Assembly (NCBI GenBank): GCA_025361565.1
Contig: JANYKN010000126.1
Location: 62,001 to 126,000, forward strand
Source: Bacteroidota bacterium
GTDB lineage: Bacteria > Bacteroidota > Bacteroidia > Bacteroidales > NBLH01
Reading direction: 5' to 3'
DNA: 64,000 bases
Translations under genes and position numbers: made by a program
Shown here: positions 55,866 to 64,000 of the stretch, piece by piece
Numbering within the stretch: position 1 is the stretch's first letter
Layout: the number at the start of each line of letters is the position of its first letter
Notes under the pieces: model-generated
Databases searched by the model: none
The model's input: the letters and a program-made list of their open reading frames with translations, nothing else
Told to the model about the DNA's origin: nothing

Positions 55866-58688
55866 ATGAAACATTTTTCTCTCATCTTATTATTGTTTGT
55901 AGTTCAATACCAGGTATCGGCTCAAAATCAAAATCCACCTGATATTTTGTGGAAAAGCATAAAATCCCCACACTTTGAAGTGATTTTCCCGAATGAAATA
56001 GTAAAGGAGGCTCAACGTATAACAAATACTTTGGAATGGGCCTATAATCATGACACAAAATCATTAAATATAAAACCAAAACCTATATCCATAGTATTGT
56101 ATACCCAATCCAACATTTCAAACGCATTTGCGGCATTGAGCCCTCGCCGGATGGGATGGTATCTTACTCCTCCGCAATCAATTACAAGTCTTGGAAGTGT
56201 AGATTGGGTGCAAACTTTGGCAATGCATGAATATCGACATGTGGTTCAGTATGCTAAAAACAAACAACATTTTACAAAATTTGTGACTTATTTATTTGGG
56301 GATATGGGTCAATATATGATGCGCTGGTCTATACCCGACTGGTTTTTTGAGGGCGATGCAATTGACATGGAAACAGCACTTTCCAATGGTGGCCGTGGCC
56401 GTTTGCCGGCATTTTCGATGTATATCAGGACCTATTCGTTAACAAATGAAAAATTTACATACGATCAGGCATATCTTGGTTCGTATAAAAGATATTATCC
56501 AAATCATTACAATCTTGGATATCCGCTAACAGCCTACGGAAGGTCTAGGTATGGTAAAGATATTTGGGATAATGTACTTGAGCGCACTTCTAAAATTTCA
56601 TATTGGCCTTTTGCATTTAGTGGCAGTGTAAAAAAAATTACCGGGCTCAATGCAAATAAGTTTTATAATAGTGCCATCGCGGATTTTAATGAAACCTGGG
56701 AAAAACAGAATTCGGAAATTACAACCACAGAAGCTAGAATAATCAATACAAAAAAGAAAAAAAACTGGACCAATTATTTTAATCCTCAGTATACAAAAGA
56801 TGGAGACATTATTAGTGGCAAAGAAAGTCTGGACAAAATCCCTGCTTTCTACAAAATTACACCTGATGGAAAAGAAAAAAAAATAAAGAATACAGATGCC
56901 GGCATTTTTAATTTGGCTGATGAAAAAGCGGCCTGGTCGCGAAATATTCCTGATATCCGCTGGGGCGAAAAAGGTTACTCCGATATTGTAATTTATGATT
57001 TAAAAACAAAACATGAAAAAAGATTGAGCAGGAAAACTAAATATCTGTCGCCAGCCATATCACCTGATGGAAAACGAATTGCAGTAGTTGAATATAGCCC
57101 AGACCAGAAAAGCAATTTGTGTATATTGGACGCTAAATCCGGATTGGAATTAAATCGTTATAATATTGGTAAAAATGATTATATCCGCACTCCGGTATGG
57201 TCAGGAGATAGCCGGTATATTGCTTTTTCAAATGCAAATTTTAATGGCACGGCATTATCAGTAATTGAAATACAGACTGGAGAAATTAAAACCATAAATG
57301 CTGCTAGCTGGGAAAATAACGGGAAACCGGTATTTTATAAAAACTATCTAATCTATAATTCAGATTATTCTGGAATTGGAAATATTTATGCTACAGATTT
57401 AACAACCGGACAGCGTTATCAAATTACATCAAGGCATTATGGTGCATACAATGCCGCTATTTCTCCTGAAGGAAATAAAATGCTTTTTCAGGACTATACA
57501 AAAATGGGTTTCGACATAGCTGAAATGGACTTAAACCCTGAAAAATGGAAAAAAATTGAAGAGGTAAAACTTACACTGGATCAGTATTATAAACCTTTGG
57601 TTGAACAGGAAGGAAATGTTACAATTAGTGAAAGTATGATTCCTGACACCAGCTATTCTGTTACAAAATACAAAAAGTTGAGGGATGCTCTAAATATTCA
57701 TACCTGGGGTGTATACCCTCATCCAACTGATTTAGAGGTAAGTGTCACTTCAAATAACTATTTAAACACATTGGGCATTATGGCGGGATATTTATACAAT
57801 GTTAATGAAAAAACGAACACAGGTTTTCTTTCATTCAATTTTGCTAAATATTTTCCAATATTGACTGTAATATCAAGCTATGGACAAAGGGAAGAAACTG
57901 TTGCACTCATTAATATTCCTGGTTTGTACACAGATAGATGGGAAGAATTCAGAACGAATGCAAGTATTGGCTTACCATTCAATCTATCCAGGGGAGTTTA
58001 TTCCACAAGTTTATCTTTTAAGGGAGGATTAGGATACACATCTACTACTGACAGGGATGTAACTTCTGTAACCAGAAAACCAAATGGCAATTTCACAACA
58101 TTTTCGGGTGAAATAAATTTTAGCAGGACACAACAATATGCGTACAGGGACTTTGCACCTAAATGGGGACAATATTTGACAGTTATTTATACTCAAATTC
58201 CAAATTCAAGCGAAAAAGAAGGTTATTTATTTTCGGGACATGCCAGTTTTTATTTTCCGGGTTTATTTCCACAGCATAGCCTGAAACTAAGTGGTGCATA
58301 TGAAAAACAGCTAACTTACGATCCGAACAATCATAGTAATTCTTATTATTTTTCTAGTATGGTAAGTTATCCGAGAGGTTATGAATTACCTGTATATGAT
58401 GAACTTTATAAATTTTCAGCTGATTACCAGTTTCCTGTATGGTATCCGGATATAAGCCTTGGGCCAATTGCCTACATTAAAAGGATAAGGGCTGGAGCAT
58501 TTTTCGATTATGCGAATGGATTTTTGGCAGGCACAAAAGATGAATATCAATCTGTTGGAGGAAGTATAATGGTGGAATTTAAATTGTTTAAAATTAATTA
58601 TCCTTTCGAAGCTGGCGTTCAATATGCACGCACTTTAACGGATAGCCAAAATCATTATTCGCTTTTGATATTGGGATTGCCTTTTTAG
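55866..58688 (+). CDS. Metallopeptidase-like/beta-propeller/outer-membrane barrel protein
   Basis: This is a 940-residue exported protein in three parts. After a signal peptide (1-19) comes a gluzincin-type metallopeptidase domain (about 28-270) with the zinc motif HEYRH (121-125) and the downstream ligand Glu162 in PDWFFEGDA. The central part (about 300-600) is a TolB/PD40-type propeller with repeats such as SPAISPDGKRIAV and TPVWSGDSRYIAFS. The C-terminal third (about 630-940) has the alternating strands of an outer-membrane barrel ending GLPF. The layout suggests a surface or periplasmic peptidase anchored through its own barrel. All zinc residues are in place. Often annotated only as a Tol biopolymer transport-like protein. 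Confidence 0.82.
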   Translation: MKHFSLILLLFVVQYQVSAQNQNPPDILWKSIKSPHFEVIFPNEIVKEAQRITNTLEWAYNHDTKSLNIKPKPISIVLYTQSNISNAFAALSPRRMGWYLTPPQSITSLGSVDWVQTLAMHEYRHVVQYAKNKQHFTKFVTYLFGDMGQYMMRWSIPDWFFEGDAIDMETALSNGGRGRLPAFSMYIRTYSLTNEKFTYDQAYLGSYKRYYPNHYNLGYPLTAYGRSRYGKDIWDNVLERTSKISYWPFAFSGSVKKITGLNANKFYNSAIADFNETWEKQNSEITTTEARIINTKKKKNWTNYFNPQYTKDGDIISGKESLDKIPAFYKITPDGKEKKIKNTDAGIFNLADEKAAWSRNIPDIRWGEKGYSDIVIYDLKTKHEKRLSRKTKYLSPAISPDGKRIAVVEYSPDQKSNLCILDAKSGLELNRYNIGKNDYIRTPVWSGDSRYIAFSNANFNGTALSVIEIQTGEIKTINAASWENNGKPVFYKNYLIYNSDYSGIGNIYATDLTTGQRYQITSRHYGAYNAAISPEGNKMLFQDYTKMGFDIAEMDLNPEKWKKIEEVKLTLDQYYKPLVEQEGNVTISESMIPDTSYSVTKYKKLRDALNIHTWGVYPHPTDLEVSVTSNNYLNTLGIMAGYLYNVNEKTNTGFLSFNFAKYFPILTVISSYGQREETVALINIPGLYTDRWEEFRTNASIGLPFNLSRGVYSTSLSFKGGLGYTSTTDRDVTSVTRKPNGNFTTFSGEINFSRTQQYAYRDFAPKWGQYLTVIYTQIPNSSEKEGYLFSGHASFYFPGLFPQHSLKLSGAYEKQLTYDPNNHSNSYYFSSMVSYPRGYELPVYDELYKFSADYQFPVWYPDISLGPIAYIKRIRAGAFFDYANGFLAGTKDEYQSVGGSIMVEFKLFKINYPFEAGVQYARTLTDSQNHYSLLILGLPF

Positions 58689-58698
58689 GAAGAACTTA

Positions 58699-58740
58699 GA
58701 AATCGGAAATTAGAATGAAAAAGTTCTAATTTCCGATTTC
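58699..58740. terminator. Bidirectional terminator between converging genes
   Basis: A perfect 17-bp stem, GAAATCGGAAATTAGAA (58699-58715) against its complement (58724-58740), has an 8-nt loop. It separates the peptidase/barrel gene from the converging argS. Confidence 0.82.
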
Positions 58741-58751
58741 AAATTCCAAAA

Positions 58752-60542
58752 TTACATTCTCTCCGGAACCCCAATTCCCAATAACCCCATGGCTTCTCTT
58801 ATAACACGACCAGTTAAATCGGATAATTGCAACCTGAACTTTATCAGATTTTCATTGGGTTCTTTCAAAATTGGGAAATCATGATAAAACTGGTTGTATT
58901 CTTTTACCAGATCGTAAATGTAATTGGCAACAACCGAAGGATTCAATGTTTCGGCAGATTCGGCAATGACTTCAGGGAATAGTTTTATCAATTTAATTAA
59001 CTGAACTTCCTTTTCGTCAATTGTTAAAGATTCAGATAGTTCTGAATATTTTATATGTTTATCATGTGCTTTATTTTTTACAGATTGAATACGAGCATAA
59101 GTATATTGGATAAACGGCCCTGTATTTCCATTAAAATCAATAGATTCGCGAGGATTAAATGTCATATTTTTCTTTGGATCCACTTTTAACAGAAAGTATT
59201 TGAGTGCACCCAAAGCAATAATTTCAATGGTTTTGTTTTTCTCTTCCTGATCCAGGCTATCCAATTTTCCAAGTTCTTCTGAAATTTTAAGGGCTGTGCT
59301 TTGCATTTCGTCGATCAATTCATCTGCATCAACTACAGTGCCTTCGCGACTTTTCATTTTTCCTTCGGGAAGTTCAACCATTCCATATGAAAGGTGATAT
59401 ATATGTCGTCCCCAGGCATATCCAAGTTTTTCAAGAATAATTTTGAGAACCTTAAAGTGGTGATCTTGCTCATTGCCAACTACATAAATATGTTCGTCGA
59501 AATTGAAATCTTTATGCCTGATGTAAGCCGTGCCCAAATCCTGTGTCATATAAACTGAAGTTCCATCGGCACGAAGCAACAATTTATGATCAAGACCTTC
59601 GTTTTCGAGATTGGCCCAAACACTGGTATCTTCCCTTAATTCGAGCTTGTTTTGTTTTACACCGTCAAGCACAATGGATTTACCTAGTTTATAAGTATCG
59701 GATTCGTAATAAATTTTATCAAAATCAACCCCCAATTTTTTATAAGTAACATCAAAACCAGCATAAACCCAAGTATTCATGGTTTCCCAAAGTTCAATGG
59801 TCTTTTTGTCATTGGCTTCCCATTTCTGAAGCATTTCGCGGGTTTCCTCCATCAATGGTGCATTTTTTTCAGCGTCAGGTCTGCTCATTCCATTCAAAAC
59901 CAACTGTTCTATTTCTTTTTTATATTCCTGATCGAACCTGACATAATATTTTCCAACCAGAAAATCGCCTTTCAGTCCCGAAGATTCTGGGGTTTCCCCA
60001 TTTCCCCATTTTTGCCACGCCAACATTGATTTGCATATATGAATGCCCCTGTCGTTTACAATATTGGTTTTGATCACTTTTTTGCCGGTTGCAGCCAAAA
60101 TATTTGAAATTGAATAACCAATCAGATTATTTCTAATATGTCCTAAATGCAATGGTTTATTGGTATTAGGAGAAGAATATTCCACCGCTGTTATTTTGGA
60201 TTCAGCATCAGGTTTCACAATGCCAAATCCGATTTCTGAATATGCTTTTTTAAATTCCGAAAGCCAATAATCATTTTTAAGTTCCAGGTTTAAGAAACCT
60301 TTAATTACATTGTAGCCAGCAACATCAATTATATGTGCATGTAAAAATTTACCAATCTCTTCTGCTGTTTGTTCCGGTGATTTTTTGGAATATTTTAACA
60401 AAGGAAATGCAACAATGGTATAATCGCCCTTATATTCTTTTCGTGTATGCTGAACCTGAACATGATCCACATTTGGTTTAACTTGGTAAAGCATCAAAAT
60501 AGCTTCCAGCACTTTTTCTTTGATATATAAATCGTATTTCAT
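58752..60542 (-). CDS. argS: Arginyl-tRNA synthetase
   Basis: This is a 596-residue class I synthetase that charges tRNA-Arg. The N-terminal additional domain (about 1-108) is followed by the catalytic core with SSPNTNKPLHLGHIRN (HIGH motif HLGH at 132-135). The KMSK-equivalent is KGKMKSREGTVVD. The C-terminal anticodon-binding helical domain ends REAMGLLGIGVPERM, a conserved DALRVA-type ending. I start at MKYDLYIKEK (60540-60542); the earlier in-frame ATG at 60591-60593 adds unrelated residues. A short terminated leader transcript may begin upstream (see 60712-60808). Confidence 0.96.
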   Translation of the reverse strand: MKYDLYIKEKVLEAILMLYQVKPNVDHVQVQHTRKEYKGDYTIVAFPLLKYSKKSPEQTAEEIGKFLHAHIIDVAGYNVIKGFLNLELKNDYWLSEFKKAYSEIGFGIVKPDAESKITAVEYSSPNTNKPLHLGHIRNNLIGYSISNILAATGKKVIKTNIVNDRGIHICKSMLAWQKWGNGETPESSGLKGDFLVGKYYVRFDQEYKKEIEQLVLNGMSRPDAEKNAPLMEETREMLQKWEANDKKTIELWETMNTWVYAGFDVTYKKLGVDFDKIYYESDTYKLGKSIVLDGVKQNKLELREDTSVWANLENEGLDHKLLLRADGTSVYMTQDLGTAYIRHKDFNFDEHIYVVGNEQDHHFKVLKIILEKLGYAWGRHIYHLSYGMVELPEGKMKSREGTVVDADELIDEMQSTALKISEELGKLDSLDQEEKNKTIEIIALGALKYFLLKVDPKKNMTFNPRESIDFNGNTGPFIQYTYARIQSVKNKAHDKHIKYSELSESLTIDEKEVQLIKLIKLFPEVIAESAETLNPSVVANYIYDLVKEYNQFYHDFPILKEPNENLIKFRLQLSDLTGRVIREAMGLLGIGVPERM

Positions 60543-60711
60543 AGATTTTATTTTATAAATTTTGATGATTGAGATATTTGAGAAATCAATCACATCAGAT
60601 AATTAGTTTTAGAATCAATTATTTGGGTTCAAAGATAGTAAACGCTTATAGTATTCAAAAAAAGAATTATATAGGATTTGTAATTTTACAATTGCTGCGG
60701 GTAAAATAGTA

Positions 60712-60808
60712 GAAACAAAAAATGCTACCAGCGGCAGCATTTTTTAACCTTAACCTAAAACTAACTAATCAATTAACTTCATGCTAATTTAATTGAGGTA
60801 CAAAAGTA
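60712..60808 (-). ncRNA. Short leader RNA or attenuator upstream of argS
   Basis: On the minus strand TACTTTTG (60801-60808) fits the -7 promoter element, giving a start near 60794. About 50 nt further lies a terminator hairpin, TGCTGCC-GCT-GGTAGCA followed by six T (60717-60745). Between them is a five-codon frame ATG-AAG-TTA-ATT-GAT-TAG (MKLID, 60765-60782) and the phrase TTAGTTAGTTTTAGG. The result would be an RNA of about 80 nt ending before argS. It could be a stand-alone small RNA or an attenuator. No Arg codons occur in the mini-frame. Confidence 0.5.
60717..60745 (-). terminator. Terminator hairpin of the leader RNA
   Basis: AAAAAATGCTACC and GGCAGCATTTTTT form a near-perfect stem with a 3-nt loop and one mispair. 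The flanking A and T runs allow use in both directions. It does not follow any annotated gene closely, which is why a separate transcript is proposed. Confidence 0.7.
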
Positions 60809-61085
60809 TATTTAGATTTAGAATTTCAGTAATTAAATGGCATATTCTATAACATGTTTAAAGGTATTGTGTATTTGGAAATTTTTATTAACAAAAAGGT
60901 GCATTTACTGTTTTAAAGAAATTCTAAACTAACTAATTCTTCTATATTTATCACCAAAATATGTTGATTATTAGTGATTAACGGAGACTATATTGTGAAA
61001 TTTTTTATTTAACACTCTTTTTATAAGGCATACACAATCATTTCTCAACAGGTTGTTCTATTTTTGAAAATAATTATTGAAGTTT

Positions 61086-61436
61086 ATGGATAAAGAAAAT
61101 ATTTCCAATATCGGAACAAAATTAATTGTACAAACCATTGCAATTATCATATTTATAGCTGTTTGTACTTTTTTTATCATGAAATTAATTGATAAGGATT
61201 CAGATTCGCTTTCTCTATTATTTATTGGATTTGGAGTCGTTTTTGTCTCAATTGTACTTCTGGCAATTTATATAAAATATGTTGTGAATATTTACATTCA
61301 AATCAGAGATGCTAAAACTAATGATAAAAAAGTCGAAATATCCAACGCACAAAATCAAAAAAGGCACATGAAGATAGTTCATAATAGCAATTTGAATCAA
61401 AAAAAGAAAAGAAATAAAAAGAAAGGCAAAAGATAA
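61086..61436 (+). CDS. Small two-helix membrane protein with basic tail
   Basis: This 116-residue protein has two membrane helices (about 13-35 and 45-70) and a strongly basic C-terminal tail ending in a KKKRNKKKGKR-like run. No family is recognised. The start is the ATG at 61086; an in-frame TTG at 61077 lies too close to the predicted transcript start, since TATTTTTG at 61059-61066 is the likely -7 element. The basic tail may touch nucleic acid or phospholipid head groups, which is only inference. It stands alone between argS and the macroglobulin gene. Confidence 0.75.
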   Translation: MDKENISNIGTKLIVQTIAIIIFIAVCTFFIMKLIDKDSDSLSLLFIGFGVVFVSIVLLAIYIKYVVNIYIQIRDAKTNDKKVEISNAQNQKRHMKIVHNSNLNQKKKRNKKKGKR

Positions 61437-61443
61437 AAAAAAA

Positions 61444-61477
61444 GCTTAACAATTGATTATTAGGTCAATTGTTAAGC
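61444..61477. terminator. Hairpin between small membrane protein and macroglobulin genes
   Basis: GCTTAACAATTGA (61444-61456) pairs perfectly with TCAATTGTTAAGC (61465-61477) around an 8-nt loop, preceded by an A run. It serves the converging genes on both sides, mainly the minus-strand one. Confidence 0.75.
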
Positions 61478-61502
61478 ATAAATTTAAAAATATAGAGAAG
61501 TA

Positions 61503-64000
61503 TTACTTTCCTACTTTTACCCTAATCCCCTCGCTATGTGAAGTAAATTCCGGAGCATACATGCATTGAATGGTAGTAACGCCGTTCGAAAAATCACCCT
61601 GATGCGTAACCCTTAACGGATATTCAAAAACATAGGTGCCTTTTGGCAGATAGGACATAAAGAAATTAGTGGCGGCATCTTTTGTACTTTCATAATAGCC
61701 TAAACCATCCTGATATTTATATTGCGAAAACACATTAATTGGCTCAAAACCTGAAGCCCGCATATCTTGCATATGAACATATTCCATATCCCGGTCTACC
61801 CTCAGTTCAATCCTGACAACAATCTTATCGCCTACTGCAAGTACTGTTTTTTTATCAATCAATTCAATAGATTTTCCTTTGTCGGTAATCCGTTCCACAA
61901 AAAGTTTTTTATCCAGTTTTAATGGCGTTTCGTGAGGAGTAATTTTATCCAGATCTTCAAAATATTGCCAATAGAGTGCGCCCCAGGCAATTCCATCGTC
62001 GGTCTTTTCCAAATGTACTTTTCCCATTTCAGGAATAATTTCATTTCCGCTCCACGAAGTCTTAAAATAGCCAGTTCCTGCTTCAACCTTAACATTGTCC
62101 ATTTTTTTGGGATCAATTTCCTGATCGCCCAATTTAATTTTAACCAGTTCGTCGCTTACAAGCCAATCGCCACCGGTTAGCAATAATGCATATATAGCTT
62201 CAGTTGTAGCTTTGGTTGTTTTCCAATCCTGGGTTTGCTTTTGTTTTAACAACCAAACTTTTAATGCTTCAACGTCAGTTTTGTTTTTGGCTACTTCATT
62301 GAATACCTCAACCATTAATGCCTGCGTTTCAATAGGTGCCTGATACCAATAATATCCGCCAACATTGTTTTTCCAGTACATTCCCATTTCTTCACTTTCA
62401 GTCGAAAATTCTTTTAATGATTTGGTAATATCCGAAACCATTTTTTTGTCATATCTGTTTAAGTATAAGGCTATCATTCCTTTGGCATACAAATCCTGCG
62501 ATAACCAATACTTTTCCGATTGTATTAAATAATAGTTATAAGCTTCCTGACTTGATTTTGGAATTTCAATATCTTTAAAAAAACTTCTTCCGTATAAATA
62601 ATGAATCGCCATATAGCTCAATTGGTTCTTCTCCATATCAGCAGGCTTGACGTTTTTTTTCAACCAATCATAATCTTCTTTCAGGCAGTTGTCCAAATAG
62701 TTAACTCCAGCTTTTAACATCGACCAGGTTTTTTCATCTTCTCTCACTGATTTCACACCAAGGTGATCCAAATGTCCAAAGCCTTCAACAATGTGTTGGG
62801 TAATATAGCGGCTTTCGGGCATTCCTTCGAACCACGGCCATCCTCCATTAGATGTTTGAGATTTCTGTAGTTTTGTGGTTGCCCTACCCAATTCATCGGC
62901 CATTCTATTGAGATCGAAAAGCAAACCAATTCTTTTTTTACGTTCTTGTTCATTTCCTGACTCCAAAACCCATGGAGTTTCTTCTAGTAGAGCTGATTTC
63001 AATTCCTGATTTTTCTCCAGGTTCGACAATAAAGCTTCTGAGCCCGGTGTATCTTTCCAACTATCAAATACACTTTTCACTTTTGGTGATGAGTTTGCAA
63101 TATATGACGCAATACTGTTTGCATATAAGCGCGAAAATGTTTGTTCGCTGCATTCATAGGGATATTCCATAATATATGGCAATGCCTGAACCGCATACCA
63201 TGCTGGATTTGAAGAAAACTCAAGTGTTAATTTGAAATTCTTTAAACTATTTGATTTCTTTGATTTTACAAGTTTTGTTAATTCAAAATCTTTCGTTTGT
63301 TTTCCTCGTATTGGCAATGGAAGTGATTCGGTAACCAGCATTCTATTGGTTAAAACAGGTAATGCTTTTTGTTCACCATCCGAAAAATTACCGGCTTGCG
63401 CAACAACTTTGTAGCTCACAGCTCCAATATTATCCGGAATAGTAAGGTTCCAGCTTACAATGGTATTTGATTCGCCAGCAACCGTAAAGCTTTTTGTTGA
63501 GATTTCTTTTTTATCAAAAATCCCTTCAACCGGTTTCATGGTAATGGCATCGAAAAGTTCCAATCGTGCTGTTCCGTTCATCTGATTTTTAGTGATATTG
63601 CTAATTTTAACAGGAAATACGATCTGATCATTTTGCCTGAAAAACCGTGGTTCATTTGGCAATAACATCAAATCTTTCTGGGTTTTAAGTTCATTGTTAA
63701 CAAATCCATATTTTAAATCTTTGGTGTGCCCAAAACCCATCATTTTCCAACTTGTCAGCGATTCCGGAATTTTGAATTTCACAATAATATTGCCTTCCTC
63801 ATCGGTTTGTAAGTTTGGATAAAAGAAAGCGGTTTCGTTAAAATTGGTCCTTACCTTAATATTATCTAAAACAGGAGGGTTAATAGTTCCCCGGTTATCT
63901 TCTACTGTTACTTCCTTCTTTTCTTCATCCTTTCCGGTAGTGGCTAATTTTGCATTCCCAGCAACCGAAGGCGAAATTTCTTCTTTTTTTCTTCCGTTTT
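61503..64000 (-). CDS. Alpha-2-macroglobulin family protein (5' part cut by window edge)
   Basis: The visible part, about 832 codons, is the C-terminal portion of a bacterial alpha-2-macroglobulin, a large periplasmic protease trap. The frame is open to the window edge. Before the first internal ATG (63780-63782) it already reads NFNETAFFYPNLQTDEEGN, the conserved A2M core motif, so the true start lies outside. The thioester motif CSEQ (63141-63152, minus strand) sits in PYECSEQTFSR and fits CxEQ, so the covalent trap should work. The alpha-helical thioester domain and a receptor-binding-like beta domain follow, ending HSEGIRVKVGK. In other bacteria such proteins pair with a penicillin-binding protein (pbpC); that neighbour is not seen here. 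Confidence 0.92.
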   Translation of the reverse strand, partial: NGRKKEEISPSVAGNAKLATTGKDEEKKEVTVEDNRGTINPPVLDNIKVRTNFNETAFFYPNLQTDEEGNIIVKFKIPESLTSWKMMGFGHTKDLKYGFVNNELKTQKDLMLLPNEPRFFRQNDQIVFPVKISNITKNQMNGTARLELFDAITMKPVEGIFDKKEISTKSFTVAGESNTIVSWNLTIPDNIGAVSYKVVAQAGNFSDGEQKALPVLTNRMLVTESLPLPIRGKQTKDFELTKLVKSKKSNSLKNFKLTLEFSSNPAWYAVQALPYIMEYPYECSEQTFSRLYANSIASYIANSSPKVKSVFDSWKDTPGSEALLSNLEKNQELKSALLEETPWVLESGNEQERKKRIGLLFDLNRMADELGRATTKLQKSQTSNGGWPWFEGMPESRYITQHIVEGFGHLDHLGVKSVREDEKTWSMLKAGVNYLDNCLKEDYDWLKKNVKPADMEKNQLSYMAIHYLYGRSFFKDIEIPKSSQEAYNYYLIQSEKYWLSQDLYAKGMIALYLNRYDKKMVSDITKSLKEFSTESEEMGMYWKNNVGGYYWYQAPIETQALMVEVFNEVAKNKTDVEALKVWLLKQKQTQDWKTTKATTEAIYALLLTGGDWLVSDELVKIKLGDQEIDPKKMDNVKVEAGTGYFKTSWSGNEIIPEMGKVHLEKTDDGIAWGALYWQYFEDLDKITPHETPLKLDKKLFVERITDKGKSIELIDKKTVLAVGDKIVVRIELRVDRDMEYVHMQDMRASGFEPINVFSQYKYQDGLGYYESTKDAATNFFMSYLPKGTYVFEYPLRVTHQGDFSNGVTTIQCMYAPEFTSHSEGIRVKVGK

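Larger units (their letters stand above)
60543..61085. other. Intergenic region between divergent argS and small membrane protein
   Basis: These 543 nt contain the minus-strand leader RNA candidate (60712-60808) with its promoter and hairpin. A plus-strand -7 element TATTTTTG at 61059-61066 lies in front of the gene at 61086. The rest is AT-rich and unassigned. Confidence 0.55.

Overview
The window is AT-rich bacterial DNA, and everything recognisable points to the Bacteroidota, probably a free-living Bacteroidales/Marinilabiliales-type lineage. The evidence is the rplM-rpsI-rpsB-tsf ribosomal operon, a type IX secretion (T9SS) sorting domain, DUF5916, DUF4476, DUF6913 and FISUMP proteins, SusD-free lipoproteins with short lipoboxes, and promoters of the TTG-N19/20-TAnnTTTG type. 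No tRNA, rRNA, CRISPR array, transposase or prophage block was seen.

Region by region. 0-2 kb: ribosomal protein operon on the minus strand, ending inside tsf at the window edge. 2.5-9.4 kb: an Lrp/AsnC regulator, a two-component pair whose histidine kinase has lost its catalytic residues while its receiver is intact, nadB, a GH24 lysozyme and a SemiSWEET. 9.5-12.2 kb: a DUF5916 outer-membrane protein gene split by one in-frame stop. 12.6-30.3 kb: an accessory island of secreted proteins. It holds a Cys/His-rich outer-membrane protein coupled to a FISUMP lipoprotein, three paralogous lipoproteins with a shared C-terminal domain, a 1272-residue T9SS cargo built of 14 tandem repeats, a tandemly duplicated LuxR-type regulator (one copy broken), an alpha/beta hydrolase, a DUF6261 protein, two gene relics, a 41-bp minisatellite and several palindromic repeats. 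30.5-64 kb: mostly ordinary chromosomal genes (pepT, a dipeptidyl peptidase IV, secA, dapA, an ion-transporter-superfamily permease, gyrB, a BASS transporter, DedA, argS). Mixed among them are envelope proteins: a DUF4476 protein, an esterase lipoprotein, a GH3/beta-lactamase fusion, a dCache-HAMP-GAF-PAS sensor without output domain, a metallopeptidase/propeller/barrel protein and an alpha-2-macroglobulin cut by the window end.

The most unusual signal is a promoter module found twice in the island (21795-21842 and 26258-26305). An identical 19-bp palindrome overlaps the -33 element and is followed at identical spacing by the -7 element. Both copies precede long leaders and then a secreted protein, and the two proteins share an Ig-like domain. 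This looks like a small co-regulated set of surface proteins; the neighbouring LuxR-type regulators are a speculative candidate controller. Other second-look items are a QueF-like protein without the catalytic cysteine, the pseudo-kinase, a short leader RNA upstream of argS, and an esterase whose lipoprotein signal is encoded upstream of its first ATG.
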